A stretch of DNA of 64,000 nucleotides from Sebastes aleutianus. Lineage: Eukaryota > Chordata > Actinopteri > Perciformes > Sebastidae. Location of the stretch: positions 16,645,148 to 16,709,147 of the forward strand of contig CAKAKS010000031.1 of NCBI GenBank assembly GCA_916700875.1. Direction: 5' to 3'. The translations under genes and the position numbers were made by a program. How positions within the stretch are numbered: position 1 is the stretch's first letter; each line of letters begins with the position of its first letter. Of the stretch, positions 25,001 to 40,000 are shown piece by piece. Below the pieces are notes generated by a model. It did not search any database. It was given only the letters and a program-made list of their open reading frames with translations, and was not told where the DNA came from.

Positions 25001-28000
25001 GGAAGTATGTGCCAGCTCTCAGAGGACATAGCGCTCTTTAACGGCAATTCATAAAAGGTTTTCATTTCATATTTGCTGCTTTTAGCCAAAAATACCCCAA
25101 ATTAAAGTGGCTGTAGGCAGAATGTTTTTGACATCATTAGGCAAAAATTCCATAATAACCTTTCAGCATATTGTAATTCAAGTGTTCTGAGAGAAAACTA
25201 GACTTCTGAACCTCCACATGGCTCTGTTTTCAGGCTTTAGAAAATATAATCCGTGGCGGGAGACTTTTGCCAATCACAGGTCATTTCAGAGAGAGAGAGA
25301 GTGTTCCTATTGGCTGTTCATTCAACGGAAGCAGCTGTCAATCACTCGCGAACTCTGATCAAACGGTCAAACTAGGCAGCGCTGATCAACTATGAATCAA
25401 TATTCTGTTACTGTAATGCCTATTTCTCAGAGACAGCAAGGCTCCAGCTCGGCTCTGATTGGTTGTTTTCCTCCGGTCTGTGAAATCTTGCAAATGCCAT
25501 TAGAAAACACCGGAGGACACAGAGGCACATGATTTTTTTCAGATTACCTGTCTCATGCACTACTGTCAGGATATAGTGTCCGTTTTATGAAAAAAAAAAA
25601 AAAAAAAATCACATTTGCTCCAATTCTACCTACTGCTGCTTTAACTTGAAAGCTGCACGTCAACGCAAAAGCTAGAGGCTACAAATGGCAGCAGGAATTT
25701 AAGATTTAAAAAGAGAAGAGCTTCGATAACCATCGTGTTAATATACGAAAAATGCACACTGGCACAGCCAATCTTTCAAGCTTCACACCAAGGATACCAA
25801 AGGGATGAGAGAGGCAGCTTGTACTGTAATTATTCTATTCTATTATTCTATGCTCGTGTAGGAGAGACATGTCCATCACAAACACATGATTGTAGTTTGT
25901 AAACAGTAGAATTTTTTTTTAAATTAAACCCATTCATCCGAGCACACCCACCTTTTTACCAGCAGTCTCCAACTTTCGAAAGGAGCAAAAAAGAAAAAGT
26001 TTAACACTGCAGGAGACGTGGGTCTTACAAGTCTCACTAGCACAAGGTGAGGGAGCAGGTAGGGAAGTGAATTACCTCCAGTATACCAATCCAGGTACAC
26101 TGTGGCATCATCTAAACAAGCACAGCCTGCAGGAGAGCTAAGCCAAATGGATGAAGCCGTGGTGCGGCTCATTAAGTCAATGGCCTCTTGATACATGGCC
26201 TGTCAGGGTCGCATGGCGCCATTAGCGAGGAGAGACTGAGACGCAGCACAGAGGGAAGGCTTCAGGGGAGAAAAGGCAGCTAGAAATGGATTGTTTGTAA
26301 TGTGCTGTTTTGTTTTTGCCTGGGAGTATTTATGTGCGCGTGGGGATGTTAATATTCATGAGTCTGTACACCTACACTCACCTTCTTGTCTCCCAATGCA
26401 TTTTCAATCTACGACAGCACAGAAAGGTGGAGGGTAACACAGGACAACCTCGATTAACTGTCATTTCCCATTTATATTAAGATAACTACAGAGGGTCGAT
26501 GGCAATTATACAAAGTGCAGTGGCAGCAGATAACTGGTATGCATGTAACCTACCTTTTCTACGGGTTCATCCATCTTTGCATGGTGTGAATGTTTCGAGA
26601 TTTAAAAAAAAAAAAGGAAATAAAAATGAAAAACTGTCAGCTTTGTTGTGACTGCAACTCTGGGTAACACTTCATTTTACAGATCCGCAAATTTCATGGT
26701 AATTAGGTGATAATTAGCAAGTTACCTATTTGAAATTTCCTTGGAATTACTGCCAAATTACCCCAATATTTACCTCAAAATGTATCAAAAATTACTTTAT
26801 TATAAACATTATTTAATAATTATATTCCGCTATTTCCTAATAGCTGGTAATTAATTTAATATATTTCCAGGAAAAGTTAACAAAGTTAATTGATAGGCTT
26901 TATTTCCATGTCTGCTGATAAACAGATAATAATTAGCAAATAATTTCTTTGAAATTTCTTAAAAAAACTCCCTGAATCATTACATTAGCTACCAGATTAC
27001 ATTTGCGTAGACTAGTTTTTGGGTTTTCCACCTCCAATAAAGAGCAGCGCACAGCCGCTTCTCAAGCCTATGGGCCCTATTTTAACAATTATATGCTATT
27101 TTAGCATATAATTATTAAATAATGTTTATAATAAAGTCATTTTTCGATATATTTTGAGGTAAATATTGGGGTAATTTGGCAGTAATTCCAAAGAAATTTC
27201 AAATAGGTTACTCGCTAATTATCACCTAATTACCATAAAATCTGCAAACCTGTAAATTGAAGTGTTACCCAACTGTGTAAGACACTTGAAATTAAAATGT
27301 AAAGAACACAAATACTGCAGGTTTTCACATTGGAAAGTACATGCAGTATTTGTAACACCCACCTTCTCCTTGTCAGTCTTTTGCAAACAAAAAAAATTAA
27401 AAACACAAATTAGAGAAAAGGAACAACAAAAAGTTCAGAAATAACCTTCATTTCAGGGGAAATGAGTGACCAGTTTTGAGGGGAAAGCCAAGGGAAATGC
27501 CACTGAAAGAGGGTGAAAACTCGAGGTGGAAATCACAACAGATGACGTGATAAAAACACAATAAACTCCACCATGATAACCACAAGGACGTCTTGTTTCA
27601 GTAGGACTGAGTATCATTGAAATGTTGCTGTGAGTAGGAAGAAAAGGACACACTGGAATGACTTGGGACTCCTGAGTGATGTTAAAACCACTTCAGACTG
27701 CAACAAACCTCAACCTCATTTTTCTCCCCCTCTTCCCCTACTTCTTCTTCCTCCTCCTCCTCCTCCTCCTCATCACTCTCCTCAAACTAGGAGTGGAGTG
27801 AAAAGTGGAGTGAAAAGACAACACAACATAATTAAGTCTCATTGCCGCAAATACCACAACCGTATTCAAACTAAGTTATTTCAAGATGATTTCAGCGCCT
27901 CTATTTCCAAAAGAAATATCACAAATGATGCAATATTTAATTTGCAGAGACGGACATTTGAGTATATGCAGACATGTGTCACAAAACATGTCTGCATATA

Positions 28001-31000
28001 CAGTGGACTTGCCTTCAATGCTAGCATGCTATTGTTGCGCTAGAAAAGAGAGGGAAAAACATGATTGTGACTTCACTCTCTTAAAAAATACATTTTAATT
28101 AAGTATGTATTGTAAACGCAGTAACTACATATTTGGTTAAAATTGCGTTAAGACCGACCGTTGCACTCTCTGCCACAGAGAGACTAGACAACCACAACAA
28201 GAGAGCCACATCAAGTGAAAGCTAACTGCCACAGCTAGCTTTAGCTGAGGCTAATACTAAATTTAGTACTAGGTCAGACAGATACCGAACAATACAGAGA
28301 TGCATTTAATTCCTATAAGCTATGGATTTTAAATAAGGAAAATAAAGTTTATTCTTTGAAACAAATTAGTTCAAATGTATGGAAGCCCATTTCTGCCAGT
28401 AAAAGAAAAAATAAGATGAAAACTTATCTTTGTGATGAAAAAAAGACGCTGTAAGTCATTATAATGGAAACATTTTCTTGAAATAATGACTTAGTGTCTC
28501 AAAATATTGACTTAGTATGTCAAAATAATGACGTAGCATCTCAAAGTAATGACTTATTATCTCAAAATAATGATTTATTATCTCAAAATAATGACTTACA
28601 AAAGTGCCTCATTATTTTAGGATTACTAAGTCATTTTTTTGAGAACGTTTCTCTTATTTCTAGATACTAAGTCATTATTTTTGTGATACAAAGTCATCAT
28701 TTTGAGAAAGTTTCTCATTATAATAGCTTACAGATAGAGCTAAAGATCTATTTTTTTTTCATCACATTGGCGGAAATGGGCTTCTATAAAAATGGACAAG
28801 AAAGCTGAAAGATGACAGTTTGGAGGTAGATACTGCATTTTCCACATGTATTCCCTGAAGAATATCCTAAGGCAAAGTGCAATATCTCATGATTTCCCTC
28901 TATGATCCAGAGTTTCCACTCACTTACTCTCTCAAAAGGAGCTCACATGTAACATCCTTTCACCTCCCCCACACCATGATAGGAAACACCTAATCATCTG
29001 ACAGGCAACGTCAGTAAAAGAATCACAACATAATGTGACTTCTCCAAGTCAGACATACAGGTTCAAATAAACCAGGCTCAAGAATACTAATAGTGAAAGA
29101 AAATAAAAGTTATTGTTGTATTTAAAATTAACCATGGAAGAAAAATTCCACCATGATATTCCCCCAACTTCTGGTATTCAGCTGTGTCTCTTACTGTGTA
29201 AGTACAGTATCAAAGGAGTGACACTTTCCATACAAGGAAAGTAAGAGTGTTGCCCTTACACACAAAATGTAACATGTCTTGTGACTGCAATGTATTCTCC
29301 TCCAATTTTAGGGGCTACTATTAGGGCTGCACGATTTTGAGAAAATATCTAATTGCGAATATTCCTGACTGATATTGCAATTTCGATAACATTTCGATTA
29401 ATCGTGCAACCCTCGTTACTATCTCTTCATTTACTAAAAATTACTTACTAAACTAATGACATTCTCATCATGTTAGCAACTTTACTAGACTAGCAGTTAC
29501 TGTAAATGCTAAAGAGGGGTTGACTAAGGAAGATCGTGGATCTACGAGTCTCTAAAACTTCACTTCAAACTACTACTAATTAATCTAATCAGCTACCATC
29601 CACAGCACCCACCAGAGCCTTTGCTTCCTCATCCTCAGTTACGGCCTGCTGTCCAAGTCAGAGGAAGAGGGAAATAATCAATACCATTAAACTGATTAAT
29701 CAACCATACTTTAATATGGACATATATCTGCCCTGCTCAGACCATGATGGAAACCTACCTCCTCCTCTCCTGCCTCCTCCTCCTTCCCCTCTTCCTCTTC
29801 CACCACTTCATTTTGCTTTAATTGTAAAGTGAACACATTGGTTGAAACTTCAGCTACAGTGTCCAACAGCTACAATCCTACGACCGACCAAGCACTACTA
29901 AAAAATAATACACTACAACTACAATAAATAGCATAAAACACTACAAGCAAAAGCACGGTAGGGATTGAAAGCAGAGGGAGGTCACAGCTGAGAGAGAAGC
30001 TATTGATTGATCCTCACTGTAGCTACACTAAGGACACTAATAGAGGACATGATTTAATTAAGTCTCTGTCTCTATATTCTCTAGTCTATGAGGCAGCACA
30101 GGGTCTAATCTCTGTCAGTATTGATCTATGCTTATGCTTCCATTGACGCCATCAGACACTGGGATGGCGTCAATGGAAGCATAAGCATAGATCAACTTCC
30201 TACGTAGTGGAAGTTGTTTAAACAACTTCCACTACGGCCTTGTTAAGAATCAAGACTATAGAGAGTCCCTCCCCTGCTGGTTGACCACAATTATTTCGGA
30301 AAAAATATGTACGGTAATCAACGGCGAGACAAATAATTGTTTTGATCCCATTTGAATTGTGCCATGAATGATGTTATCAATTCAAAAGATAAATTTGCTG
30401 CACCCCCAAAAGTCGCGTAAGAGCAAGGGTTTTTGCTCATTCTTTTGATTCCTGGCTGATAAAAGGACCCGCAGTCGCTGGATAAAACACATCAGGTAAG
30501 ATAACGCTTCATGTGTGCGTGGAAAATAGCTAAGTTACCTAAGTGACGTGTGTTGTACGAGACGAGACAAACAAAACGTAATGATACTATAACAAACTGC
30601 GACTTTCTTGACTTAGAAAATTATCTTTTAAATTGACAACATCTAATGTGTGATTCATGGCTTAATTCAAACAGGATCAAAAAAATATTTTAAAAAGAAG
30701 ACGTTGACTACAGTACATATTTTTTTGTGAAATAAGGTCCCATGGGGGACACCGGAAGGGGAGGGACTTCACCACTCTATGTCAGTCGTGTCTAGAAGGG
30801 TACCCACAAACCGCAAAATCCGTCTGAGATCGGCAAAAACTCTTGCGAGACCAGCTGCCCGACAACCCATCCTAACATTAACCATTCAAGATCAATACCT
30901 AACCTTAAGAATCACGCGAGTTTCCCCAGTTTGCTGGCTCCATTCTAGCCACTACCCTCTATGTCCTAAGGTCGTGTCTAGATGGTAACCTGCAAATTGC

Positions 31001-34000
31001 AAAAGAAAAATGCAAAAACGTGCAAAAACTCTCACGAGACTCGCTGCTCGATGACCTATCCTAACCTTAACCATTCAAGGTCAATTTCTAACCTTAACCA
31101 TATTGCGAGAGTTTCCCAAATTGTGGGGTACTTTCTAGACCCGAAGATGTTCTACAGTAACACCAGGCATCTTCTGTACTTCACATGGTCTCAACTACCA
31201 CTACTGTACATACCATCGCTTCCTCTGTTGCAATCTGACACACGAGAGACACAAATACAACTGTTGTACCAGCAACAACCACACCTAGAATATCTACTTT
31301 TCATGCTCGAGTAAGAAATGTTTAGTTGATTAGTCATTTTATGCTTTTTTTGTTTTGCCATTAAGGGATTAACAGTATCATACTGGTATAGTCATCCATC
31401 CAATATGATGCCATAGCAGCACATCACCCACGCCTTTGTCTTTGTCTTACCTGTTTGGCACCCATCGACTCAAACATCTTCTCCAGCTGGATTCTTAACT
31501 GCTGCACATTATTCATCAGGACACATGGCTACCAGACGACACAGGAAGAGATAGAGATGTAGAATATACAGATATTAAACACATGTAGTAGGAACTCTTC
31601 AGTATCTATAAATCACGGCTGTGTCAAATATTTCGTTTTTTTTATCAATGTAATTATTCAACTTTGGAAACACAAGTATAATTTATACAGCAGGAAATGT
31701 GAATTAATAAGTAAACCAAGACAGCGACTTTAAAATAGCTGATTGTAGTATGTAAAGCACAAAATGATGACATGCCATACAAGTGTTGACAACTTACAAT
31801 CTTCTCCTTGTCAACATAAGTAGGAAAACTCTTGGTGAGAATGGCACTGTACTGCAGAAGAACTTTGGCAATAGTCTGTAAAGATAAAGAGGGAGAAATA
31901 CGTTAAAACTGTATGGAACAAAACATTTCATTTGAAACAATCTGATCCAATTACTTATTTATCGTAAAACCTTTTGTTCCAGTGGGGACTGTATTACACT
32001 TCCAGGGAAAGATCTCTCTAAACTACGGTATTAGAAACATTCCCAAATGCCCCGTACTGTATTCTCTTGAATGCAGAGAAGCAAATCCCCAAAACACAAA
32101 ACTGTGCTGTTCCTCCGTCCCCCAGGACGGGAGTTTTATGTCCAATTTAACATTTCTTTTTAATGAGGAAATATGAAATTCTCCTTAGAAAAAAAAAAGT
32201 GAATGTCCCTCGAGACAATGCTGTAACTGTAATTTCCCTCATATGTTATAGTGTTCCTAAGAAACGAAAACAGTCAGATGCTGCTTTTAGATCCAAACCC
32301 ACAACATGTAGCTCCAGCAACTACTGTATGAGTTACAAACAAGAGCTTTGGGCTGTTTCCGCCATCCGGTGAAACGGGTATACCTTGGAGAAGCGGCGAC
32401 TGTACTGAGCCATGACGCTAGGGTCTGGACATTCCAGTTTCTTGATGATCTCAAAGCTCTGGTTGAGCTGTGTGAAAATGTCCACCACAGAGCAGGAGAA
32501 CAGAGCATGCTCAGACGTCTGCTGGAACTGAGAACACACAAACAAATACATACTTAGTTATTAGAGTTTAAGAATATTAAATACTTGACAAATCTCTCTT
32601 TAAGGTACATTTTGAACAGAAAAAAAATGCGTGATTAATTGCGATTAACTATGGACAATCGTGCGATAAATAGCAATTTAATATTCTAATCGATTGACAG
32701 CCCTAATTTTTATGAAAACATAACCCCCTTGGCAGAGGTAACAACATATTAAGGTTCAATTTCAATTTTCTTACTCCATCTTTTTTGTCTCTCTCGAGGG
32801 CTCCATGCATGAACTCCATAGACACGTCCTCATTTTCCATTAACCACTGTAGCACAAATTGTAGGAACCATCTGCAAGGGGAAAATAAAGGCAACAAGAG
32901 TTATTTTTTTTTCTATTTCGTTGGTATTATAATCCTAACTAATATCTACATTTGGTAATCAAAAATAAGTTTTTCAAAAAGAAAATGTAATGTTTCCCCT
33001 GTGCCCATGAGCTAATCAGTCAACAGCACTTACGATGGGTAGTCGGGAACGACGCCCTTAAAGTTGGGCAGCTCCTTGACATATTCATTGTTGAGCCACT
33101 TGACCTTGAAGTGCAGGTTCATGTAGTCGGTGCTCTTGCACAGTCTGTGCTTCTCGTGCTCTGCATATACAAAAAGAGAAGAAGAGCCTGTGAGAAATGT
33201 GATGAGTTTATGCCTGAGTGGGAGAGGTGCACGCCATTATGTTGCATTACGGGGAGCATCTAGGCTGTTTGGGCCATAACTGTGGAATAGAAGTCAGGAT
33301 ATCTCGACCTCCGGATTTTACAAATAAAACACATGATACAAATAAAGTTTATGATTATTATTATTACTAGTACGTTTTAATTGCAACGACTGCAACGAGT
33401 CAGAGAGCAACATTGAGTCAAACAGTGACTTTACCAGCTGTAACAGATGTAACTCCAGCTGTGCTCATATGAGCTAAAGATACGCTCGTAGAAAGTCATT
33501 GGAAGAATTTTGCATAAGCAGTTGTATTATCTAACCAGGCACTTGAGTATCTTTTTAGTGACCCACTAAAAACTACTACTACTCTTAAATTTGAAGTACT
33601 CTTTGGTAGTGCTTCTGGAGCAAAATCTCTCAGGACTCATTCCATCTCTGAACATATTTTCCATCCCTTTTTATATTAATACAGATTGAAAATGAAGGGG
33701 CCGTCCCTTCTGTACTGTAGTGTGTGAAACAGATATTTCACAGTGATGGGATTCATCTTGAGCACAGGGGCTGGGATAAAAGCTGACTGCCTCTGGGGAC
33801 CGCTGGTGCTGTACAGTACAGTACAGTAGAGCTGAGGAAAAATCACAGAGAGGCTCCTGGGAGACGTAAGCAGCTTTCAAAACCCTTGCACAGTTATTAT
33901 TTCCCTCTCTCAGATTCTTCCATGCCACTGTGTCGTTTCTACCCCAGAACTTCTCTTCTCTTCTTGCCATTTAAATTTCACCAGGGCTTCTCTTCTCTTC

Positions 34001-37000
34001 TACTTGTTCTTACCCTCTGACCCTTAAGAATTATACTGCACAAGTAATATCATACTGTATATTAGTGAGTCGGGACTGGGAGCCAAATGACTTACTGTGT
34101 GTCATTGATACAACAGTGACCACGAGTGGGATGATGGCTATCTGACACTGTGTGTGACTTACCTTCCATAGCATACTTCATGTCTTGAGCGAACAATGTC
34201 CACATGACCTCCGCTGACACCTTCCCAACGTTCAGTTCTTGAGGAAATCTGAGAGAGACGTGACAATTTGACAATCATTTATCACATTTGGAACAAAGCA
34301 CTGAAGACACTTATATTAACAATCAGAGCCTGTCATGGCAAAAACAAGCACTTTTAGTGGACGTAAATGATGGTGCCAGCTTGCCCCAGTAGCACCATAC
34401 TGCAGCTTGTGAGCAGCTGCCTGTGAGCAGCTGCCATCTAGAGCGCTTTCCCTCAATACTGTACCAATTTCAGAAATTGTTGTTCCTACGTATTAGTCAG
34501 TTAGACACAAAAGCATGGGTTGAAAAATACCCAAGCAACCCTTTAAAAGTAATAAAGACAAAGTGAGTGTATGCCCGTTACTAACTGGTTGAGCACGGGT
34601 GTGTAGGAGTTCCTGTCCTCTTCGATGATGGAGACGATGAGCATGATGAGTTTGGGCCAAAAGTCCAAGTTCTTGGTGCTCGGACCCTGCTCCTCCAAAG
34701 GGAGCTCCTCCTTGTTCTAGATGAGAACACAACAGAGTCAGCCACTAAAAAGAGACTTCGACACTATCAGCATAATGCACAACATCAGCCTGTTGTTGCC
34801 TGTTGGGCTTGAGTTTGCCATGTTATAATTTGAGCATATTTCTTATGCTAAATGCAGTACCTGTGAGAGTTTCTGGACAATAGTTGTCATTGTTTTGTAT
34901 TGTTAATTGATTTCCAATAATAAATATATACATACATTTGCATAAAGCCGCATTTGTCCACTTCCATGTTGATAAGAGTATTAAATACTTGACAAATCTC
35001 CCTTTAAGGTACATTTTGAAAAGATAAAAATATGTGCGATCAATCACGATTAAATATTTTAATCGATTGACAGCCCTAGTTGTAATTTAACTGCGGGAAC
35101 CCCAGTTGAATGATTAGTATGTGACTTACTGTGTCAACAGGTTGGTACTGTCTGCTGTACAGCTCGTGGCAGTTATTGAAGATGTAGTCGTACGTAGAAT
35201 TGAGGCAAGCCTTGACACAGTCCCTCACCACCTGGCTGGCTCTGGGCGGAGACTGTAACTCCTGGACCTGAACACCAGATGGAGACAGCAACACTGGCAG
35301 TGAATGACCGGTAAACAATCGTTTACAGTTACCGGACAACAGGGTTATCGGCAATGAACAAGTTAAATGACCTGAGACCTGAGATCCTTACAGAGAGCAT
35401 CTACAGTAAAAAAGAAAGAAACGACCCATGAGACACTGTCGGCTACCTTCATCCTGAAGAAGGTGATGCTGGTCAGAAGGTCCACGGTGGATTTCAAATC
35501 CTGCAGGCGATCCTTGCTGCTGGCAGGAAAGTGGTTCTACAGAGGAAAAACAAGTTTCATTGACTAAATTCAGTAGAATTAATGACCATCACAGGCGTAT
35601 AGTAGGCCAGCTCATGATCTCCACTTCTGTTTCAGACAGTAAATCAGATTATTGTTACAGTTTATACTTGCAGACAGACATTAAGTGATAAAAATATAAC
35701 AAATTCATATGTGCATCACAAAATGTAGATTGATACATTCGATTACAAGATTTCCCAGGTATATGTGCTTTGGTACAGTAGGTGTTGTCATTTGCTTAAC
35801 TTTGCACAAGCAGACACAATAACTAACAGTAGTAAAATAATCCATCCTGTTGTTAAATGGGTTCATTTATCCCCTAAATTCATGAAAACAAGTAATTATA
35901 AAAAGGTACTGAAATTCAACTTTGCATATCGAGTGGAAATATTTACAACATTATTAACACTGCTAAAGAAATATGTAAAAGTTTGGGCAACAACATAACT
36001 TTTGAGAACAATGTCAGTCATTAATGGCAGTGATATTTATTTAGTACAATCAAAATCTTACCCTGTAGGTTGAGAGATCAATGCGCAGGGAGTTGTGTAG
36101 TTGGTCTAAAAGCTTGACAAAGCGCTCTTTCTGCATGGTGAATGAAAGAATAAAATAAATAACGTGAGATTAGTACACAAACAAATATTAAGTGAAAGGA
36201 AAAAGACAGATATGTACACAAAAATGCAAGAAGAAAGGTACAGAAGCCCTGAGAGGCAATGAGAGAAAAAAAATTCTGGTTATCCATTTTTTGTGTGAAC
36301 TAAATTGTTTTCTCTCCTTTGTTTATGACTTAAGAACAGGTGAAAAAAAGGTTTCGTCAGGATAATCTTTTTAAGTTACTTAATCCTTTTTTTCGATCTG
36401 TGAAACAGGTGGGGGAAAAATTTGGCCAGGTGAAAAAAAAGTTTTAACTGGTGAATTTTTTTTTGGTTTGTTGTTGTAATACTCATTTCGGCCACAAGAG
36501 GCTGAAGTGCACCACTACCCCATGTTCTTCCAGGTGAGTTTTCATTTACATAACTTGCTAACACACAGTATACTGTATGTACCTTGTATTTAGAGTGCAT
36601 GAAGAAATTAAAACTAACCTGGAGGAAAACTTGAACGTCCTTTCTTAAAAATATGATCTTGACAACAACAACAAAAACTTTTTTTTTCACCTGTTCTCAC
36701 AGGTGAAAAAAAAAGTAACATAACGTAAAGGGGAAAAATTATCCTGGCAAAACTTATTTTTTTCACTTAGCAAAAAAATTTTTCCCCGACTTTTTCACAG
36801 ATTAAAACACAATTAAGAAACTTATTATTCTGGCAAGAACTTTTTTTTCACCTGTTCTTAAATCATAAACACATGAGAGAGAAAAATTCAGATCAGATTA
36901 GAAAATGGATCACCAGAATATTTTTTTCCTCACTTGCCTCTCAGAGCTTCCATAGTAAAGACAAAAGCCTGCTTGTGTGTATGTATAAGTAGTAGAGAAA

Positions 37001-40000
37001 GGAAGAGAGAGAGACAGAAACACAGATACAAGACATATCTATTGCCTGTCTGTGTGCTGCAGTAATACAAACCCCAAAATTGGAAGCAGCGAAGCGGTCG
37101 GAGGCGGACACATTGGTGGAGGCGGTTGTGTGGGCGTAGAAGGCATTGATATTGGCCAGCAGGGTGCTCATCACGGCGGGAACCCCGGGACACATGTACT
37201 TAGACGACAGACAGGCAAAGTGCCTAGAAAGACAAGCACAGGGAAAGCTTGATAAAGGCCTGGGCCTTCCTCTTCCTCCCATTTCATCACACTTACAAAG
37301 ACATTTCATTGTCACAGAGATAAAGGTGTTGTCAAAGCAATGGCTGTACAGCGTGAAGAGCTGTAAGAGCTTTATTTGGTCAGCCTACGTCCTCTCAGGC
37401 GTCTTGTTTTCCACCTAATGATCCCTAATAGGAACGGCCATTTCATCTGCCTATCAGCTAGCTGGCACGTTTAGGCTGAGGGATGGCCCCATTGGAGTGT
37501 GCTCTCTGTGAATGATGGGCCCAGCTAACAGGCATCTGTATGGAGCATGACATATCATGGAGACAAATCCATCCTCAGCCCATTTATAATTGATTTTTTT
37601 TTCTTCTGGAGGCCAACGGGGAACGGCAACGGCATTGAGAGGCACTTGAGAAGGAGGGGGGATGAAGAGGTGACAAACACACGGACAGGTAGAGAGATAA
37701 ATAGTGAGGGAGTTCCACTGTGATATGTCAGACTCACGTCATGGCCTGGTAGATTGACTCAATCCCATAGCGCATGGCAAACTCGTCCACTATTTCCTGG
37801 GCCACGTCGTCATAGTAGACTTTCCAGGCGTCGTCTCCGCGAGCTTCTGGGATTTTCACCACGCCTCGGCCGAGCATATCGGTCGAGTGGTGGAACAGGT
37901 TCTGTAATGGACAGATATATTGGGTAATTGTCATTTCAATAGCTTTTACAGATCTGAACCGATTACGATGAGTATGCGGAGGTTTATGCTCAAGGGTATG
38001 TTAACAGGATATGCATGATGAAGATATTGAGGGGTTAAAACCATTTGATCTGTCTGATTACGGGATATGGTGTAAGACCTATTCAAAACTCAATTTAGAA
38101 ATTTTTTTTAGGGAAGGCGGCGGGATTATGTAATCGCTACAAGAGAATATTTGTGATTTGAATCCCGTTTATATCACTGATACTGATCCTGAGACTGATC
38201 ACAGAGACCATAGACTGTATATAAAGATGGACGACATGACAGCTCCCCAAAAGTGAAGCCAAAACATCTCGATTGCCCCCTGGTGGCTGGCTGCAGTATA
38301 GGTCATAAAGCCCGCCTCCTCCATGTTAGCGGATGGGTAATGGGTCAAACTAAAAAGTCAAAGAACACGTCAAACCCAATTTTTCCCAAAGATGGTTCTT
38401 ATCACGCTGATGTATGTTCAAGTGTTCATTTTTATGATAAGCTTGGTTTTCATTAGTTATTTGATGCTCGGGCGGATGTGTTGGCGCCCCCCCGATCACT
38501 ACAGCGCAGACTCCGGCTCCAAATGAAGTCAAAATCTCAAAACAGCAGCTCCAGTCAACAGGATATTCTAGCTTCACTTTTTTACAGTGGGAGGAAGCGG
38601 AGACGCGTCGTCCATCTATATGACAGAGACCTCTCATCATATGCAATTTGGTCATTCACATTACAGATGTCATGTGTTAGCTGTTACTTTACCGATGCAG
38701 GCCTGACAACTTTAGGCTTAATTGATATCCAGTGTGTTAAAGTTATTACCACAAGCACAACCCATGGTAATTGCGAATGAAATACCTCATGCAAACAGGT
38801 GTACTGCACGTGATACGGAGCCACTTTCTCCTCTCCTTTGATCTCCACGTTGATTTGGAGGCGAATGGCACCTGACACGGCCGACTTGTCCGTCCTCTTC
38901 TCTGTAATTAAACACAAATACAGTCATGTGGACACGCAGCCACGCCAACACACACATTCTCGATTCATAACTCCCAATACAATTCTGTGACACGGAGGCA
39001 CACGGAACCAGGTCTGTTAACACAACACTAATTACAGACTATTAACGTGGCAGCGCTATTGTAGGGGGTTCTGTTTCTGCAGTTTGATGGCAGTGCAGAG
39101 CCGGCAGCGCTAATAGAAGTCCTCTGGCTGATAGTGAGGGAGACAATGGCAGTGGGCTGTGTGGATCTGCGGCTGATCACCGAGGACACATGAGCCAGAG
39201 CTTCTCTGGAGGCGGGGTGCTTGGCGGCTCACCCCTGCTATTTGCCCTGACAGGCACATCATTAGGGGTAATTTGTACATGTCGGAGGAGCGGTCGATTT
39301 CCGACTGGAGTGCTGCTTCTTGATAATCACACATCAGGAGGAGAAAGGAGGGAGAGTGCGCTTTGGAGCTCAAGAAGACAGAGATGGAGAGGAGAAAAAT
39401 GTTTGAAATGGATGGGGCATATTACATGACTGATTCATTTTGCCTCAAATTCTAATTCCTAATGACTCCTAACCAACTGAATATTTTGTTGATGTGATTA
39501 TCAGAGGGATATTATGTCGAGCACTTCATGTCCCCCCAGTTTACAAGAACGGCAGCAGATTTATGGGCACATTCGTATTCAGTGCCATGCTGTTCCAGTG
39601 GAAGATTTATTAATGCCACGGTGAAGTCATTTTCGGCACTTTAATCAAGTAGAAACAAGAGAGTGAACGCCTCCCTCTTACATACAACATGGATGTGAAA
39701 ATGAGTCATGGATGCCTTTACAAAGGAAACAGACAGAGAGATTAATTCAAAGAAAGACAATGCGGTTTGTCTGCATGATAAAAATGTCAAGATCAGGAGG
39801 AGATTTTATCCCGAGAGGTATCCAAGCTACCTGTATTTGTGCTGTACGACCAGCGCTCATACAAAATAGCACAAGGGACCGATAAATCTGCTCCTCCGTA
39901 CTTGTAATTGATTGCATTCAGGCCTCATCCTCATGAAAATATCTTCAAACCCAGTGGAAAAGCCAGGTCAATATGGGCCTTGGGGCCACTTCTTGCCTGT

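Noticed and set aside
26076..26202. Possible further cassette exon (AMYQEAIDLMSRTTASS...)
   Set aside because: It has an AG before and a GT after, but the donor leaves one base, which breaks the frame into the next constitutive exon at 24883. The sequence also has no charged character like the others.
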